Origin: Cohnella rhizoplanae
GTDB taxonomy: Bacteria; Bacillota; Bacilli; Paenibacillales; Paenibacillaceae
NCBI RefSeq assembly: GCF_948329515.1
Contig: NZ_CAOJCN010000012.1
Span: 1 to 64,000, forward strand
DNA length: 64,000 nt
Reading direction: 5' to 3'
Shown here: positions 36,310 through 45,676 of the stretch, in pieces
Layout: each line of letters begins with the position of its first letter
Position numbering within the stretch: the stretch's first letter is position 1
Position numbers and translations under genes: made by a program
The notes under the pieces: model-generated
Databases searched by the model: none
What the model saw: the letters and a program-made list of their open reading frames with translations, nothing else
Told to the model about the DNA's origin: nothing

Positions 36310-37155
36310 TTATTTGACCGCGCCGGCCGTGATGCCGCTCGCGATCTTGCGCTGGAACAAAATGTAGACCACGAGCACCGGGATAATCGTGATCAGCAGC
36401 GCGGCGAACAGCGGTCCCCATTCGGTGCGGTACTGCATCTCGGCCTGGAGGACGCCGATCTCGACCGGCAGCGTATATTGCTTCGGGTCGTTGATCAGCA
36501 CCGTGCCTACGACATATTCATTCCAGATATTCAGGACGTTGATGATGGCGACGGTGACGAGCCCGGGCTGCGACAGAGGGAGCATGATCCGGAAGAACGT
36601 GCCATAGTACGAGGCCCCGTCGATGACGGCGGACTCCTCAAGCTCCTTGGGCAGCGACTTGAAAAACCCGACGAGGACGAACACGCCGAAGGCGAGCACG
36701 CTGGACGCGTATACGAGGATCAAGCCGATCCACGTGTTGATCAGATGCAGCGAGTTGAGCAGAAAAAAAAGCGGGATAAGCGCCAGGACGAACGGAACCA
36801 TCATCGAGGCGATATAAAAAAGGTAGAGCAAGCCGCTGCCCTTGAACGAATAGCGGGCGATGACGTAGGCGGTCGAGGCCGACAGCAGCAGCCCGAGCGC
36901 GGTCGATCCGGCCGTGATGACGAGCGAATTGATGAAGTAAGCGTCGAAGTTGTATTTATCCCATACATACGAGAAGTTCGACCAGAGCAGCGGCAGCTTC
37001 GGCAGCGCCCAGGGCGCGTTAGCGAGAAACTGTGCGTTGTTCTTTAACGCGTCCAGCAGCGTCCATGCGAGCGGATACAGCACGGCAAAGCTCCATGCGA
37101 GCAGGATCGCGAAAAATATCGTTTTGGCGGCCGGGTTGCGAAGTCCCCTATTCAT
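36310..37155 (-). CDS. ABC sugar transporter permease (MalG-like)
   Basis: 281 aa with six transmembrane helices and an EAA loop (ELEESAVIDGASYYGT). It is the last gene of the minus-strand sugar operon, 13 bp after the partner permease; GGGGGA precedes the ATG. It forms half of the membrane channel of a CUT1 importer. The ATPase is not encoded here. Confidence 0.9.
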   Translation of the reverse strand: MNRGLRNPAAKTIFFAILLAWSFAVLYPLAWTLLDALKNNAQFLANAPWALPKLPLLWSNFSYVWDKYNFDAYFINSLVITAGSTALGLLLSASTAYVIARYSFKGSGLLYLFYIASMMVPFVLALIPLFFLLNSLHLINTWIGLILVYASSVLAFGVFVLVGFFKSLPKELEESAVIDGASYYGTFFRIMLPLSQPGLVTVAIINVLNIWNEYVVGTVLINDPKQYTLPVEIGVLQAEMQYRTEWGPLFAALLITIIPVLVVYILFQRKIASGITAGAVK

Positions 37156-37168
37156 CCTCTGTTTCCCC

Positions 37169-38074
37169 CTAACTCATCTCGATGGTTTCCCGGTGCAGCA
37201 GCCGCTGCATGGCGACGGTCGTGATCAGCGACGTGACCAGGATGAGCACGCCGATCGCGGCGCCGAAGCCGAAGTGGTATTGCCGGAAGGCCATCTGGTA
37301 CAAATAGGAGCCCATGACCTGCGTCGTGTTGTCCGGGCCGCCTTCGGTCATGAGCCAGACGATGACGAAGGAGCCGTTAAGCGTCGTCATCATGATGTTG
37401 ATGATGGACACCTTCATTTGCTCCCACACGAGAGGCAGCGTGATATGGCAATATTGATGCCATTGGTTCGCGCCCTCGAGCTCGGCGGCCTCGTAGAGGG
37501 AATCCGGCACGTTCTGGATGGCCGCGATGAGCAGGATCATGTAGAAGCCGATGCCCGCCCAGATCGACGGCGGCAGCAGCATCCAGATCGTATGCGACGT
37601 GAAACCGAGCCAGGTGATCGCGACCGGTTCCTTGGTGAACAGCGAAAGGAAGGCGTTCAGGAAGCCGATCTGCGGATTGTATATGAAGTTCCAGAGGACG
37701 CCGACGACGACCACGGAGATGACGTTCGGAATGAAGTAGATCGAGCGGAAAAACCCGGACAGGCGGAAGCCGAAGCGCGTCAGCGCCACCGCGAAAAAAG
37801 TCGCAAGCAGCATGATGCCCGCAATCTTGCCGGCGACGAGGAAGTAGTCGTTGCCGAGCGCCTGCCACACGATCGGGTCGCGCAGCATGTCCTTGAAGTT
37901 CTGCAGACCGATGAAGTCCATGTGATCCGACATGCCGGACCAGTCGAAGAGCGAATAATACAGCGCCTTGATGACCGGATAGATGGTAAAAACGCAGAAA
38001 AACGCGAGCGTCGGCAGCGTGAAGCTGGCGATAAACAGGTTGCGCTGCCATTTGGCCGTACCGGATGTGTTCAA
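37169..38074 (-). CDS. ABC sugar transporter permease (MalF/UgpA-like)
   Basis: 301 aa from a TTG at 38074 (MNTSGTAKWQRN), placed after AAAGGACGGGG. A longer frame reaches back to 38143 but its extra 23 residues are unlike the family. Six transmembrane helices and the EAA-type loop (YEAAELEGANQWHQ) are present. It pairs with 36310-37155 and follows the binding-protein gene. Confidence 0.87.
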   Translation of the reverse strand: MNTSGTAKWQRNLFIASFTLPTLAFFCVFTIYPVIKALYYSLFDWSGMSDHMDFIGLQNFKDMLRDPIVWQALGNDYFLVAGKIAGIMLLATFFAVALTRFGFRLSGFFRSIYFIPNVISVVVVGVLWNFIYNPQIGFLNAFLSLFTKEPVAITWLGFTSHTIWMLLPPSIWAGIGFYMILLIAAIQNVPDSLYEAAELEGANQWHQYCHITLPLVWEQMKVSIINIMMTTLNGSFVIVWLMTEGGPDNTTQVMGSYLYQMAFRQYHFGFGAAIGVLILVTSLITTVAMQRLLHRETIEMS

Positions 38075-38156
38075 GATAGCCCCCGTCCTTTCTTCGTCAT
38101 GAGCCGCAGGAGACCCGAAGATCGGGCCTCCCGCAGCCAGCATGCATCGATGTCTG

Positions 38157-39542
38157 TTATTTGCTCACCTTGGCGGCGGCATCCGTCACGCGCTTCACCC
38201 ATTCGTCGGGCGTGATCTTGCCGATGGACAAGGCGTCGGTGGCATCCCACATGACCTTCTCGACGTCCGCGTTGAACGTGATCATCGGGATGACGACCGT
38301 GTTCGGATCGTTGAGGAACTTGGCCGCGTCCTTGACGAAGCTTGGCGCATTCGAGCTGGAGATGTCGCCCTTGATGTTGGACGGCGCGCCGCTCAGCTCG
38401 GCCCACTGCGATGCCTGAGCCTCGGAGAAGATGAAGGACAAGAACGCCTTCGCCGCTTCCTTGTTCTTGGCTTTGCTCGCGATGGCGACCGAGGCGGTGG
38501 ACGTGTTGGCGACGACCTTGCCGCCTGCCTCCTGCGTGACCGAAGGGATGAAGCCGAATTCGAAGCCGGCTGGCACGTCCTTGCTCATCTCGTTGGGCAG
38601 CCAGAGGCCGTTCGGGATAAACGCGTCCTTGTGCTGCAGGAACGACATTTGGGAGTCGGTATGGTTGATCTGGATGGAGGCCTTGTCGATGAAGCCCTTG
38701 TCGCGCAACTCGACGATCTTGTTCAGGCCAGCCATGACCGCGGGACTCTTGAACGCGTCGGCCTTTGAATCGGCCATGTCCTGCAGGATCTGATAGTCGT
38801 CGCCGTTCGCGGAGACGATCGCCGGGAAGAGGAAGGCATCCTGGATGTAATAGGGGTATTTGCCGGTATGGATGAACGGCGTGACGCCGGCCGCCTTGAT
38901 CTTGTCGCTGACGTCGATGAAGGACGCATAGTCCGTCGGCTCCGTCCAGCCCTTTTCCTTGAACAGCGCCTTGTCCCAGAAGATCCCCCACGAGTTCAGG
39001 ACGAGAGGAATGTTGTAGATCTTGCCGTCATACTGCTGCGGCTGCTGCGCGAGGATGTCCTTGATGAGGTTGCCGTCCACGTTTTTGGCCGTGCCGAACC
39101 ACTCCGTCAGGTCCTCGACCTGGCCGTCCTCGACCATCTGGCGGTCGTTGAGTCCGGCGCCGTCGATGTAGACGAAGTCCGGCGGATTGCCCCCGATCCA
39201 GCGGGGCTTGTTCTGCTCGTTGATCTTGGGTCCGCCGCTCTCGATGACGTTCAGATCGGGATTGGCCGCCTTGAAGTCGGCGATGACTTTTTTCCACCAC
39301 TTGTCGCCGTAACCGCCGACGAAGTACTGGATCTCGAAGTCGCCGGTCAGCTTCACGGCATCGGCGTCGCCCGCGCTGGCGGACGCGCTTGAAGCCGCCG
39401 GCGCGGAAGCGGATGCGCTCGGCGAGGCCGGCGCGGAACCGCCCGCGTTGTTTTCCTTGTCGTTAGATCCGCAGCCTGCCAGCGGCAGCACGGTCATCGC
39501 CGCGGCCAGACCGACGGCCGCCATTTTTTTGTTCAATACCAT
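38157..39542 (-). CDS. ABC transporter substrate-binding lipoprotein (family 1)
   Basis: 461 aa. The lipobox LAGC lipidates Cys24, followed by an Ala/Ser-rich spacer (about 35-62) and a typical two-lobed sugar-binding fold. It delivers the sugar to the permease pair that follows. Its ribosome-binding site GGGGAGGG forms the 3' arm of a long hairpin (39552-39615), so translation may be controlled by RNA structure. Confidence 0.92.
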   Translation of the reverse strand: MVLNKKMAAVGLAAAMTVLPLAGCGSNDKENNAGGSAPASPSASASAPAASSASASAGDADAVKLTGDFEIQYFVGGYGDKWWKKVIADFKAANPDLNVIESGGPKINEQNKPRWIGGNPPDFVYIDGAGLNDRQMVEDGQVEDLTEWFGTAKNVDGNLIKDILAQQPQQYDGKIYNIPLVLNSWGIFWDKALFKEKGWTEPTDYASFIDVSDKIKAAGVTPFIHTGKYPYYIQDAFLFPAIVSANGDDYQILQDMADSKADAFKSPAVMAGLNKIVELRDKGFIDKASIQINHTDSQMSFLQHKDAFIPNGLWLPNEMSKDVPAGFEFGFIPSVTQEAGGKVVANTSTASVAIASKAKNKEAAKAFLSFIFSEAQASQWAELSGAPSNIKGDISSSNAPSFVKDAAKFLNDPNTVVIPMITFNADVEKVMWDATDALSIGKITPDEWVKRVTDAAAKVSK

Positions 39543-39551
39543 GCAGCAAAA

Positions 39552-39615
39552 CCCTCCCCGGAAATGATGATACGGTCGCTTAACTTGGCGCCTGAAATCA
39601 TCATACCGGGGAGGG
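39552..39615 (-). promoter_or_regulatory. Long hairpin sequestering the binding-protein ribosome-binding site
   Basis: On the transcript, CCCTCCCCGG and ATGATGAT pair with ATCATCAT and CCGGGGAGGG around a loop of about 25 nt; 18 pairs are interrupted only by a small internal loop. The 3' arm contains the GGGGAGGG ribosome-binding site of 38157-39542 and is followed by TTTT. It could act as a translational switch, a partial terminator or a stabilising 5' end after mRNA processing. Confidence 0.75.
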
Positions 39616-39669
39616 CTTAGCGGCTCTATCGAATATATTCCGGGAAATCTAGAGGATCTTATGATTGTA

Positions 39670-40953
39670 TTATTCGGCGGCGTAAGCCGCGCTGCGGGTG
39701 ATCGCGAACGACTGAAGCTGGTCCAGCGCGGCCTTGGGGGAGAGGTGGTCGTACAGGACGGCGTCCCCCATTTTGCGCGTCTTGTCCAGAACGGCTTGCC
39801 ATGCAGGCTCCTGGATCGGATAAAACTTGGCCGCCGACAGCGAGGCGATGTCGCGCTTCATCGACGGCTGGGCGGCCGACAGCGTATCGCCGACGGTCGA
39901 CGTGACCGGGATGAAGCCTTCGCGGACGACCATGTCCCCATAGTTCGCGTCGTCGTACAGGAAATCGAGGAACTTGGACAGGGCGACGGGGTCGGTGTGG
40001 TCCGTCTTGAACGACACGAGCACGTCCTGCACGCCGAAGGAGACGGGCGCCTGGCCATCCTTCACCGGAATCGGGCCCGATCCCCACTCGAAGCCGGGAA
40101 ATTCCCGCGGCACCACGGACGAGAAGTAATTGCCCGAGATCATCATGCCGAGCTTGCCGTCGCCCATGATGCGCTGCTTCTCGTCCCGCGTCGTCACGGT
40201 CGGTTCCTCGTCGGTCAGCCCCTCGTCGTACAGACGCTTGAGGAAGGTCAGCGCTTCGACGTTGGCGGGCGAGTTGATGGCCCAGCGTCCGTCCTTGATC
40301 CAGTCGCCTCCCGATCCGAAGAAGAAATAAGATAGGTAGGCCTGTACCTCGTCGTCCGTCAGGTCGACGCCGAAGCCGCGGGATAAGCCTGCGTCCACCA
40401 GCCCCCGAGCGCTCGCTTCGAGCTCGGACCAGGTGGAGGGAGGCTGTCCGATGCCGGCGGCGGCGAACAGCTTCTTGTTGTAATACAGATTGCGGACCGA
40501 GGCCACGTAGGGAATCGCGTACTGCTTGCCGTCCAGCCGGTCCATGCCGGACAGATTCGGATAAAACTTCGCCAGGAGCTCGGGCGACGCGATCTCGCCC
40601 AGTTCGTTCAGGATGCCGGCTTTGGAGAAATGGGCGTAGACGTTCGTGTTCAGCAGATCCGGCGGCTGGTTGCGGCTGATCATCGCGGTATAGATGCCGT
40701 CCAGCACATTCCAGTTGGCGACCTGGAGCTCGACGATAATGTCCGGATTTTTGAGTTCGAACTCGTGTACGAGTTTCTCCAGGATCGACTTCGTCTCCGT
40801 GCTGTATTCAGCGGCGACGAACCGGATGAGCGATTGCTTGGGCTCCGCCGGGGCGGCCGGCTCAGGCTGGCGGTCGGCGCACGCGGCGAGCGGGAGCGCC
40901 AGGCAGGCAGCGGCGATCCATCCTGCGGCCGCTGCGCGATATGGACTCGGCAT
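39670..40953 (-). CDS. Sugar-binding lipoprotein, second binding protein of the operon
   Basis: 427 aa, ATG after GGAGG. The lipobox LAAC lipidates Cys25. A family 1 solute-binding fold follows (TWSELEASARGLVDAG is a typical signature region). It sits between the sensory genes and the transporter's own binding protein. It may feed the same permeases with a different sugar or present a sugar to the sensor system. The sequence does not separate these options. Confidence 0.87.
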   Translation of the reverse strand: MPSPYRAAAAGWIAAACLALPLAACADRQPEPAAPAEPKQSLIRFVAAEYSTETKSILEKLVHEFELKNPDIIVELQVANWNVLDGIYTAMISRNQPPDLLNTNVYAHFSKAGILNELGEIASPELLAKFYPNLSGMDRLDGKQYAIPYVASVRNLYYNKKLFAAAGIGQPPSTWSELEASARGLVDAGLSRGFGVDLTDDEVQAYLSYFFFGSGGDWIKDGRWAINSPANVEALTFLKRLYDEGLTDEEPTVTTRDEKQRIMGDGKLGMMISGNYFSSVVPREFPGFEWGSGPIPVKDGQAPVSFGVQDVLVSFKTDHTDPVALSKFLDFLYDDANYGDMVVREGFIPVTSTVGDTLSAAQPSMKRDIASLSAAKFYPIQEPAWQAVLDKTRKMGDAVLYDHLSPKAALDQLQSFAITRSAAYAAE

Positions 40954-41011
40954 GACGAGACGAAACCTCCTTTGAAATCGGTTTTGAGGAAATTGACTGA
41001 AGCTTAGCCCG

Positions 41012-41998
41012 TCAGCTGCCCTCGCCGTCGAACGGGAACAGCAGCTTCTGGTTTTCCGGCGTATACATATTGGACTTGGTGACTACGACCGAGTCGGTAT
41101 ACGCGACTCGGCTCGCGCCTTTGGGCTCCGCGCGCCTCAGCGCCGCCTTCACGCCCAGATATCCCATGTTGAACGGCTTCTGCACGATTAGCGCGCTCAT
41201 GATGCCGTCCTCGAGCAGCCGGATCTCGTATACCGAGCTGTCGAAGCCGATCAGCTTGATCCGCTGGTCGCCCGCCTCGACGATGGCGCGCGCGGCGCCG
41301 AGCGCCGCCGGCTCGTTGAGCGCGACGACGGCACCAGGCGGCTCCGGCATGGCGAGCACGGCTTGCATGATCTGGTACGCCTTGTCCTCCGAATCTTCGC
41401 AATAATAGATCTCCGTGGCGCCGCCCGGATACGCTCCGACCGCCTCTTTGACCCCCGCCTCGCGCTCCCTGGACACGCGGGAGCTCTCGAAGTCGCCGAC
41501 GATCGCGACGTTGGGGCTGCCGTCCGCCAGCCCGGCGGCCGTCTCGCCCGCCTGCCGGCCCGCTTCAAGGTGATCGTTCAGCACCGACACCGGGGTATTG
41601 CCCGTCAGAAGCGGCATATCGATCACGACGACCCGGATGCCCGCCCTTCGGATCGCGTGCACGGCCTCCGAGACGCGCGGGTCGTCGACCGGTGCCACGA
41701 CGACGGACGACGGGCGGGCGGCCAGCGCATCGTGGAGCAGCCGGATCTGCGTCTCGGCGTCGGACTCCTGCAGCGGGCCCTGGATATCGATCGTCGCGCC
41801 CGCTTCCTTGGCGGCCGCGGCAGCGCCGGCGCTGACGGCCTGCCAGAAGCTCGAACGCACGCTGCTCGATTTGAGCACGACGGAGACGGAGCGCTCTCCG
41901 CCCGATGCCGAATAATATAGCTTGATATACAAGCCGGCGCACAGGGCGGCCGAAGCCAGCAGCAGCGAGAGCGACCAGGCATATTTATGATTGCGCAT
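41012..41998 (-). CDS. Membrane-anchored sugar-binding sensor (RbsB/XylFII-like)
   Basis: 328 aa. An N-terminal hydrophobic helix (about 8-28) lacks a lipobox and probably stays as an anchor. The rest is a type I periplasmic-binding fold (Peripla_BP_4) like ribose and xylose binding proteins. The ATG lies two bases after the stop of the histidine kinase gene. The order response regulator, kinase, binding protein is that of three-component sugar sensors such as clostridial XylFII-LytS-YesN, where the binding protein presents sugar to the kinase. The same role is inferred here; the sugar is unknown. Confidence 0.82.
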   Translation of the reverse strand: MRNHKYAWSLSLLLASAALCAGLYIKLYYSASGGERSVSVVLKSSSVRSSFWQAVSAGAAAAAKEAGATIDIQGPLQESDAETQIRLLHDALAARPSSVVVAPVDDPRVSEAVHAIRRAGIRVVVIDMPLLTGNTPVSVLNDHLEAGRQAGETAAGLADGSPNVAIVGDFESSRVSREREAGVKEAVGAYPGGATEIYYCEDSEDKAYQIMQAVLAMPEPPGAVVALNEPAALGAARAIVEAGDQRIKLIGFDSSVYEIRLLEDGIMSALIVQKPFNMGYLGVKAALRRAEPKGASRVAYTDSVVVTKSNMYTPENQKLLFPFDGEGS

Positions 41999-42000
41999 CG

Positions 42001-43788
42001 CTAATCCGCCACCTTCGGTATTTTAATCGTGACGCGCGTGCCCTCGTACGGCTCGCTTTGGATGGAGATGCCGTAAGCCGGTCCGAAAAACAGGCGAATG
42101 CGCTCGTGTACGTTGCCGATGCCGATCCCTCCGGCGAACCCGCTCTCGACAGGCGCGGGATGCCAGATCCTATCGATCGCCTCGGCGGTCATGCCGGCTC
42201 CGTCGTCCTCGATCTCGAAGACGATCGCGTCTCCAAGCGCTATGCCTCGGACCACGATCGTTCCTTTCTCCGGCTTGTTGCGGATACCGTGGTAGATGGC
42301 GTTCTCCACGAAGGGCTGGAGCAGAATCTTGAGCGTCTTGAACCGCAGGATGTCTTCGTCGAACTCGATGCGGTATTCGAGCTGGCTCGCATACCGCATC
42401 TTCTGGATCAGCAGGTAGCTGCGGATATGCTCAAGCTCGACGCGGATCGGCACGAGCTCCTGGTCCTTGGCGATGCTCGCTCGGAACAGGCGGGCGAGCG
42501 CGGACGTCATGAGCACCACTTCTTCGTGCTGCTTCTGCTCGGCCATCCAGACGATCGAATCCAGCGTGTTGTACAGGAAGTGCGGATTAATCTGCGATTG
42601 CAGCAGGGCCAGCTCGCTCTTGCGCTTGTGCTCCTGCGTGGAGATGGCCTCGTCCATCAGGTTTTTAATCTGGCCCACCATCATATTGAAGGTTCGGCTC
42701 AGCTGTCCGATCTCGTCCATCTGCTGCACGGGCGCCTTGACTTCGAAGTTTCCTTTCTCGACGAGCCGCATATTCCGCTGCAGGCTGCGGATCGGGCGGG
42801 ACAGGCGGTGGGAGAGCGCCACCGAGATGAGGAGGGCCACCGCGATGCCGATGAGGGAGATGAGCAGGGAATTGCGCAGCGTCCCCTTGTACCCGATCAG
42901 GTCTCCCGCATAGGCGACGCCGACGATCTTCCAGCCGAAGCTCGTGTCCTGCACCGAGTAGAACCGCTTGCCGTTCCCGTCGCTGACGGCGAAGGAGGTA
43001 CCGCTTGGCGCCCGCAGGACGTCCTCGATGCGCTCAGTTCGCAGGCTGCTGTAGATGAGCTGCTGCTGCGGATGATAGACGATGTCGCCTTCGCGATCGA
43101 CGATGAATACATAGCCCTTTTTGCCGATGTCGATCTGCTTCAGCAGGTCGCTCACGACGCTCAGGTTCAGGTCGACGAGGAACACGCCGTCCGCGGTGAT
43201 GCCGTCCGTATTCTTCAGCTCGCGGGAGAGCGACACCACCCACCGGTATTCGTCCTTGATGATGTTCTGCACATGCGGCGCGGAAATGACGGACTTGCCG
43301 CCGGCCTGCCGGGCGCCGATATACCAGGACTGCTCTCGGGGCGGCGCGTTGGGGTTCAGCGTCGTGATGCGGCGGTCGCTCACGTACCGTCCGTTGTAGC
43401 CGAATACCATGATGGAGGCGATGTCCTTGCGGGTGTACAGGATCGATTGGAACAGGTCCGAGATGCGTTTCTCGTACGGTCTGCGCTCCTCTTCGGTTAT
43501 GAAGCTATTGTTCGATATATAGTACTTCACGTCCTTGTTCGTCAGCGCGAGCAGTGAGATATTCTCCATATTGTCGACGTAGGACTGAATATTCGTGTTG
43601 ACTTGCTTGATGACCTCTTCGATATAGTTTTCGGAATTGTGCCGGACGGCGCCGGCGGACAGCCTGTAGCTGATAAAGGCCGTCGCCGCGATCGTCACCA
43701 GGATGAGACAGGAGAAGGCGACGGCGATGCTGGCCTGGATGCTCTTAAGCGGGAAGAGCGGCAGGAACGGCCTGAATTTACGGAGCAT
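42001..43788 (-). CDS. Sensor histidine kinase, YesM/LytS type
   Basis: 595 aa. Transmembrane helix (about 18-40), extracellular dCache-like sensor (about 45-285), second transmembrane helix (about 293-313), HAMP domain (about 315-367), the His_kinase domain with NPHFLYN (phospho-acceptor His403), and a C-terminal HATPase domain with a glycine-rich segment (GIGIGNVHERI). It phosphorylates the response regulator encoded just upstream; the stop of that gene and this ATG are one base apart, so the two are translationally coupled. The adjacent binding protein is the likely ligand presenter. Confidence 0.92.
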   Translation of the reverse strand: MLRKFRPFLPLFPLKSIQASIAVAFSCLILVTIAATAFISYRLSAGAVRHNSENYIEEVIKQVNTNIQSYVDNMENISLLALTNKDVKYYISNNSFITEEERRPYEKRISDLFQSILYTRKDIASIMVFGYNGRYVSDRRITTLNPNAPPREQSWYIGARQAGGKSVISAPHVQNIIKDEYRWVVSLSRELKNTDGITADGVFLVDLNLSVVSDLLKQIDIGKKGYVFIVDREGDIVYHPQQQLIYSSLRTERIEDVLRAPSGTSFAVSDGNGKRFYSVQDTSFGWKIVGVAYAGDLIGYKGTLRNSLLISLIGIAVALLISVALSHRLSRPIRSLQRNMRLVEKGNFEVKAPVQQMDEIGQLSRTFNMMVGQIKNLMDEAISTQEHKRKSELALLQSQINPHFLYNTLDSIVWMAEQKQHEEVVLMTSALARLFRASIAKDQELVPIRVELEHIRSYLLIQKMRYASQLEYRIEFDEDILRFKTLKILLQPFVENAIYHGIRNKPEKGTIVVRGIALGDAIVFEIEDDGAGMTAEAIDRIWHPAPVESGFAGGIGIGNVHERIRLFFGPAYGISIQSEPYEGTRVTIKIPKVAD

Positions 43789-43789
43789 G

Positions 43790-45412
43790 TCAGCGGTACG
43801 CCTCCTCGGCCGTCCCGTCGCGGAAGTCGCGGGGCGTCATGCCGGCATGCTTCTTGAACAGCAGGCTGAAGTAGTTCGGGTCGGCGTACCCGACCTGCGC
43901 GGCGATCTCGTAGAACTTGAGCGGCGTCGTCCGCAGGAGCGTCTTGGCCTTGTCCATGCGCACGCGGGTCAGACATTCGACGAACGTCTCGCCGGTGTGC
44001 TGCTTGAACATCTGGCTGAAGTAGCTGGTGCTCATCAAGACGTGCCGGCACAATTCCTGCAGGGTCAGCTTGTCGCTCGCGTAATGCGCTTCGATATAGG
44101 CCGTCGCCTTGCCGATCTGCTCCAGGATGAACCGGTTGCGGCTGCCGGCCGCGGCATCCATCATGGCCGCCACGATCTCCTTGAGCCAGCGCTCGATCTC
44201 GTCGAGCGTCTTGAACTTGTAGACGTCGGTCAGCCAAAGGGGGAGCGCCTCCGAGCCCGTAGGGATGCCCATCTCTTGGATGGCGTCGGTCAATGTGAGG
44301 ACGAGCTTCTGCATATGGAGAAAGCAGGCCTCGATCGGCAGACGCGACGTCTTGAGCTCGCGTACGGTATCTTCGATATGCGCGTACGCTTCGTCGGACG
44401 ATCCCGTGCGCACGGCAGCGGCGAGACGTCGGCACCTGTCCGCGAGCAAGGGGGCCGCCGCGGCCTCGCCTTCGAGGTCGGCGATGCCGAGCACGCGGTT
44501 CTTGCCCATCAGGAACCGATAGTCCAGCGCGGACAGCGCGCCGCGGTAAGACTGCGGCAGCTGCTCCGCCGACGCGCAGGGCCTGCCGATGCCGACGGTC
44601 ACCGTGAAGCCGAGGAACCGCTCTACGTGATGGCGAAGCTGCTCGGCGACGCCGAAGGCCTGCTCGTACAGCGCGCTCTCGTCGTCGTGACCGTACAGCA
44701 CCGCGACCATGCGCTCCTCTCTCGTGCGGAACAGCAGGACGTCCTCGCGGTCCTGCACCGTTTCCTCGAAAATATTGTAGGCGGCGAAGCGGAGGAACTC
44801 CGCGTCGTGCGCGTCGCTGAAATGCGCGTCGCGATCGCCGAAATCGTCGATGTCCGCGGCGATCGCAAGAAAAGGCGGAGAAGCCGGCGGGATGCCGAAG
44901 TAAGCGAACCGCTCCTCGATCTCGGGGCGGGTAAGGCCAAGCGCGACGAGCCGCTCCAGGAACCGCTCCTTAAGCAGGGGGAGGCTCTGATGCAGCTGGC
45001 TGTGCAGTCGGGTAAGATCCTCGCGGCGCTGCATCTCCTGGTCCATCTCCGCTCGGATCCTGTCCAGCAGCGTCCGGATCTCCGCGGCCGTGATCGGCTT
45101 CAGGATGAAGTCGGTCACCTTCAGCCTGATCGCCTGCTGCGCGTATTCGAATTGATCGTAGCCCGTCAGGATCAGCACCTTGATATAAGGATAGCTTGCG
45201 GCGATCAGGCCGGTCAGCTCGAGGCCGTCCATGAAGGGCATGCTGATGTCGGAGATGACGAGATCCGGCTTCGCTTCTTCGATCGCGTCCCAGGCTTCCC
45301 GGCCGTTGGCATAGTCGCCGATCAGGGCAAAGCCGTGCTTGGCCCAGTCGATGGTGTTCTTCAAGCCGTCGCGGACGACGGCCTCGTCGTCGACAAGCAT
45401 GACTTTGTACAT
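43790..45412 (-). CDS. Response regulator with AraC output domain, YesN type
   Basis: 540 aa, ATG after GGGGAGGAACG. The receiver domain (1-120) has the acidic pair D8-D9 and phospho-acceptor D55 (VISDISMPFMDG). A long middle region with weak GGDEF-like similarity precedes the C-terminal AraC double helix-turn-helix (about 437-538, STSYFSQMFKQHTGE and DPNYFSLLFKKHAGM). It heads the operon with its kinase and probably activates the transporter genes downstream. Confidence 0.92.
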   Translation of the reverse strand: MYKVMLVDDEAVVRDGLKNTIDWAKHGFALIGDYANGREAWDAIEEAKPDLVISDISMPFMDGLELTGLIAASYPYIKVLILTGYDQFEYAQQAIRLKVTDFILKPITAAEIRTLLDRIRAEMDQEMQRREDLTRLHSQLHQSLPLLKERFLERLVALGLTRPEIEERFAYFGIPPASPPFLAIAADIDDFGDRDAHFSDAHDAEFLRFAAYNIFEETVQDREDVLLFRTREERMVAVLYGHDDESALYEQAFGVAEQLRHHVERFLGFTVTVGIGRPCASAEQLPQSYRGALSALDYRFLMGKNRVLGIADLEGEAAAAPLLADRCRRLAAAVRTGSSDEAYAHIEDTVRELKTSRLPIEACFLHMQKLVLTLTDAIQEMGIPTGSEALPLWLTDVYKFKTLDEIERWLKEIVAAMMDAAAGSRNRFILEQIGKATAYIEAHYASDKLTLQELCRHVLMSTSYFSQMFKQHTGETFVECLTRVRMDKAKTLLRTTPLKFYEIAAQVGYADPNYFSLLFKKHAGMTPRDFRDGTAEEAYR

Positions 45413-45546
45413 GTCGCGCGTTCCTCCCCTCGTATCCTAGTTCTCATCATAATCGAAGACCCGCCTGCCGGACGAGGGGATAATAATGTATCGTCGGGGG
45501 GCATTATCCGACGACGGGGAACGAAGGACTGGCGTTGTGGCGCAAA

Positions 45547-45640
45547 TTGACGCCTTCATGTTATCATTTGAATATAAGCGCGAGCGCGGCGAAGCACGCC
45601 CCCGGACGACGGTCCTCTGTCAGCCGGGGGTTCGTTTTTG
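45547..45640 (+). promoter_or_regulatory. topB leader with hairpin and T-run
   Basis: TTGACG at 45547-45552 is a possible -35, with only a weak -10 downstream (GAATAT, 17-bp spacing). CCCCCGG (45599-45605) pairs with CCGGGGG (45624-45630) and TTCGTTTTT follows, which looks like an intrinsic terminator. No plus-strand gene lies upstream that would need one, so it may act as an attenuator in the topB leader. Confidence 0.45.
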
Positions 45641-45676
45641 CGCTTCGACAATCGCCATGCGGGAGGGAGAGCGCCG

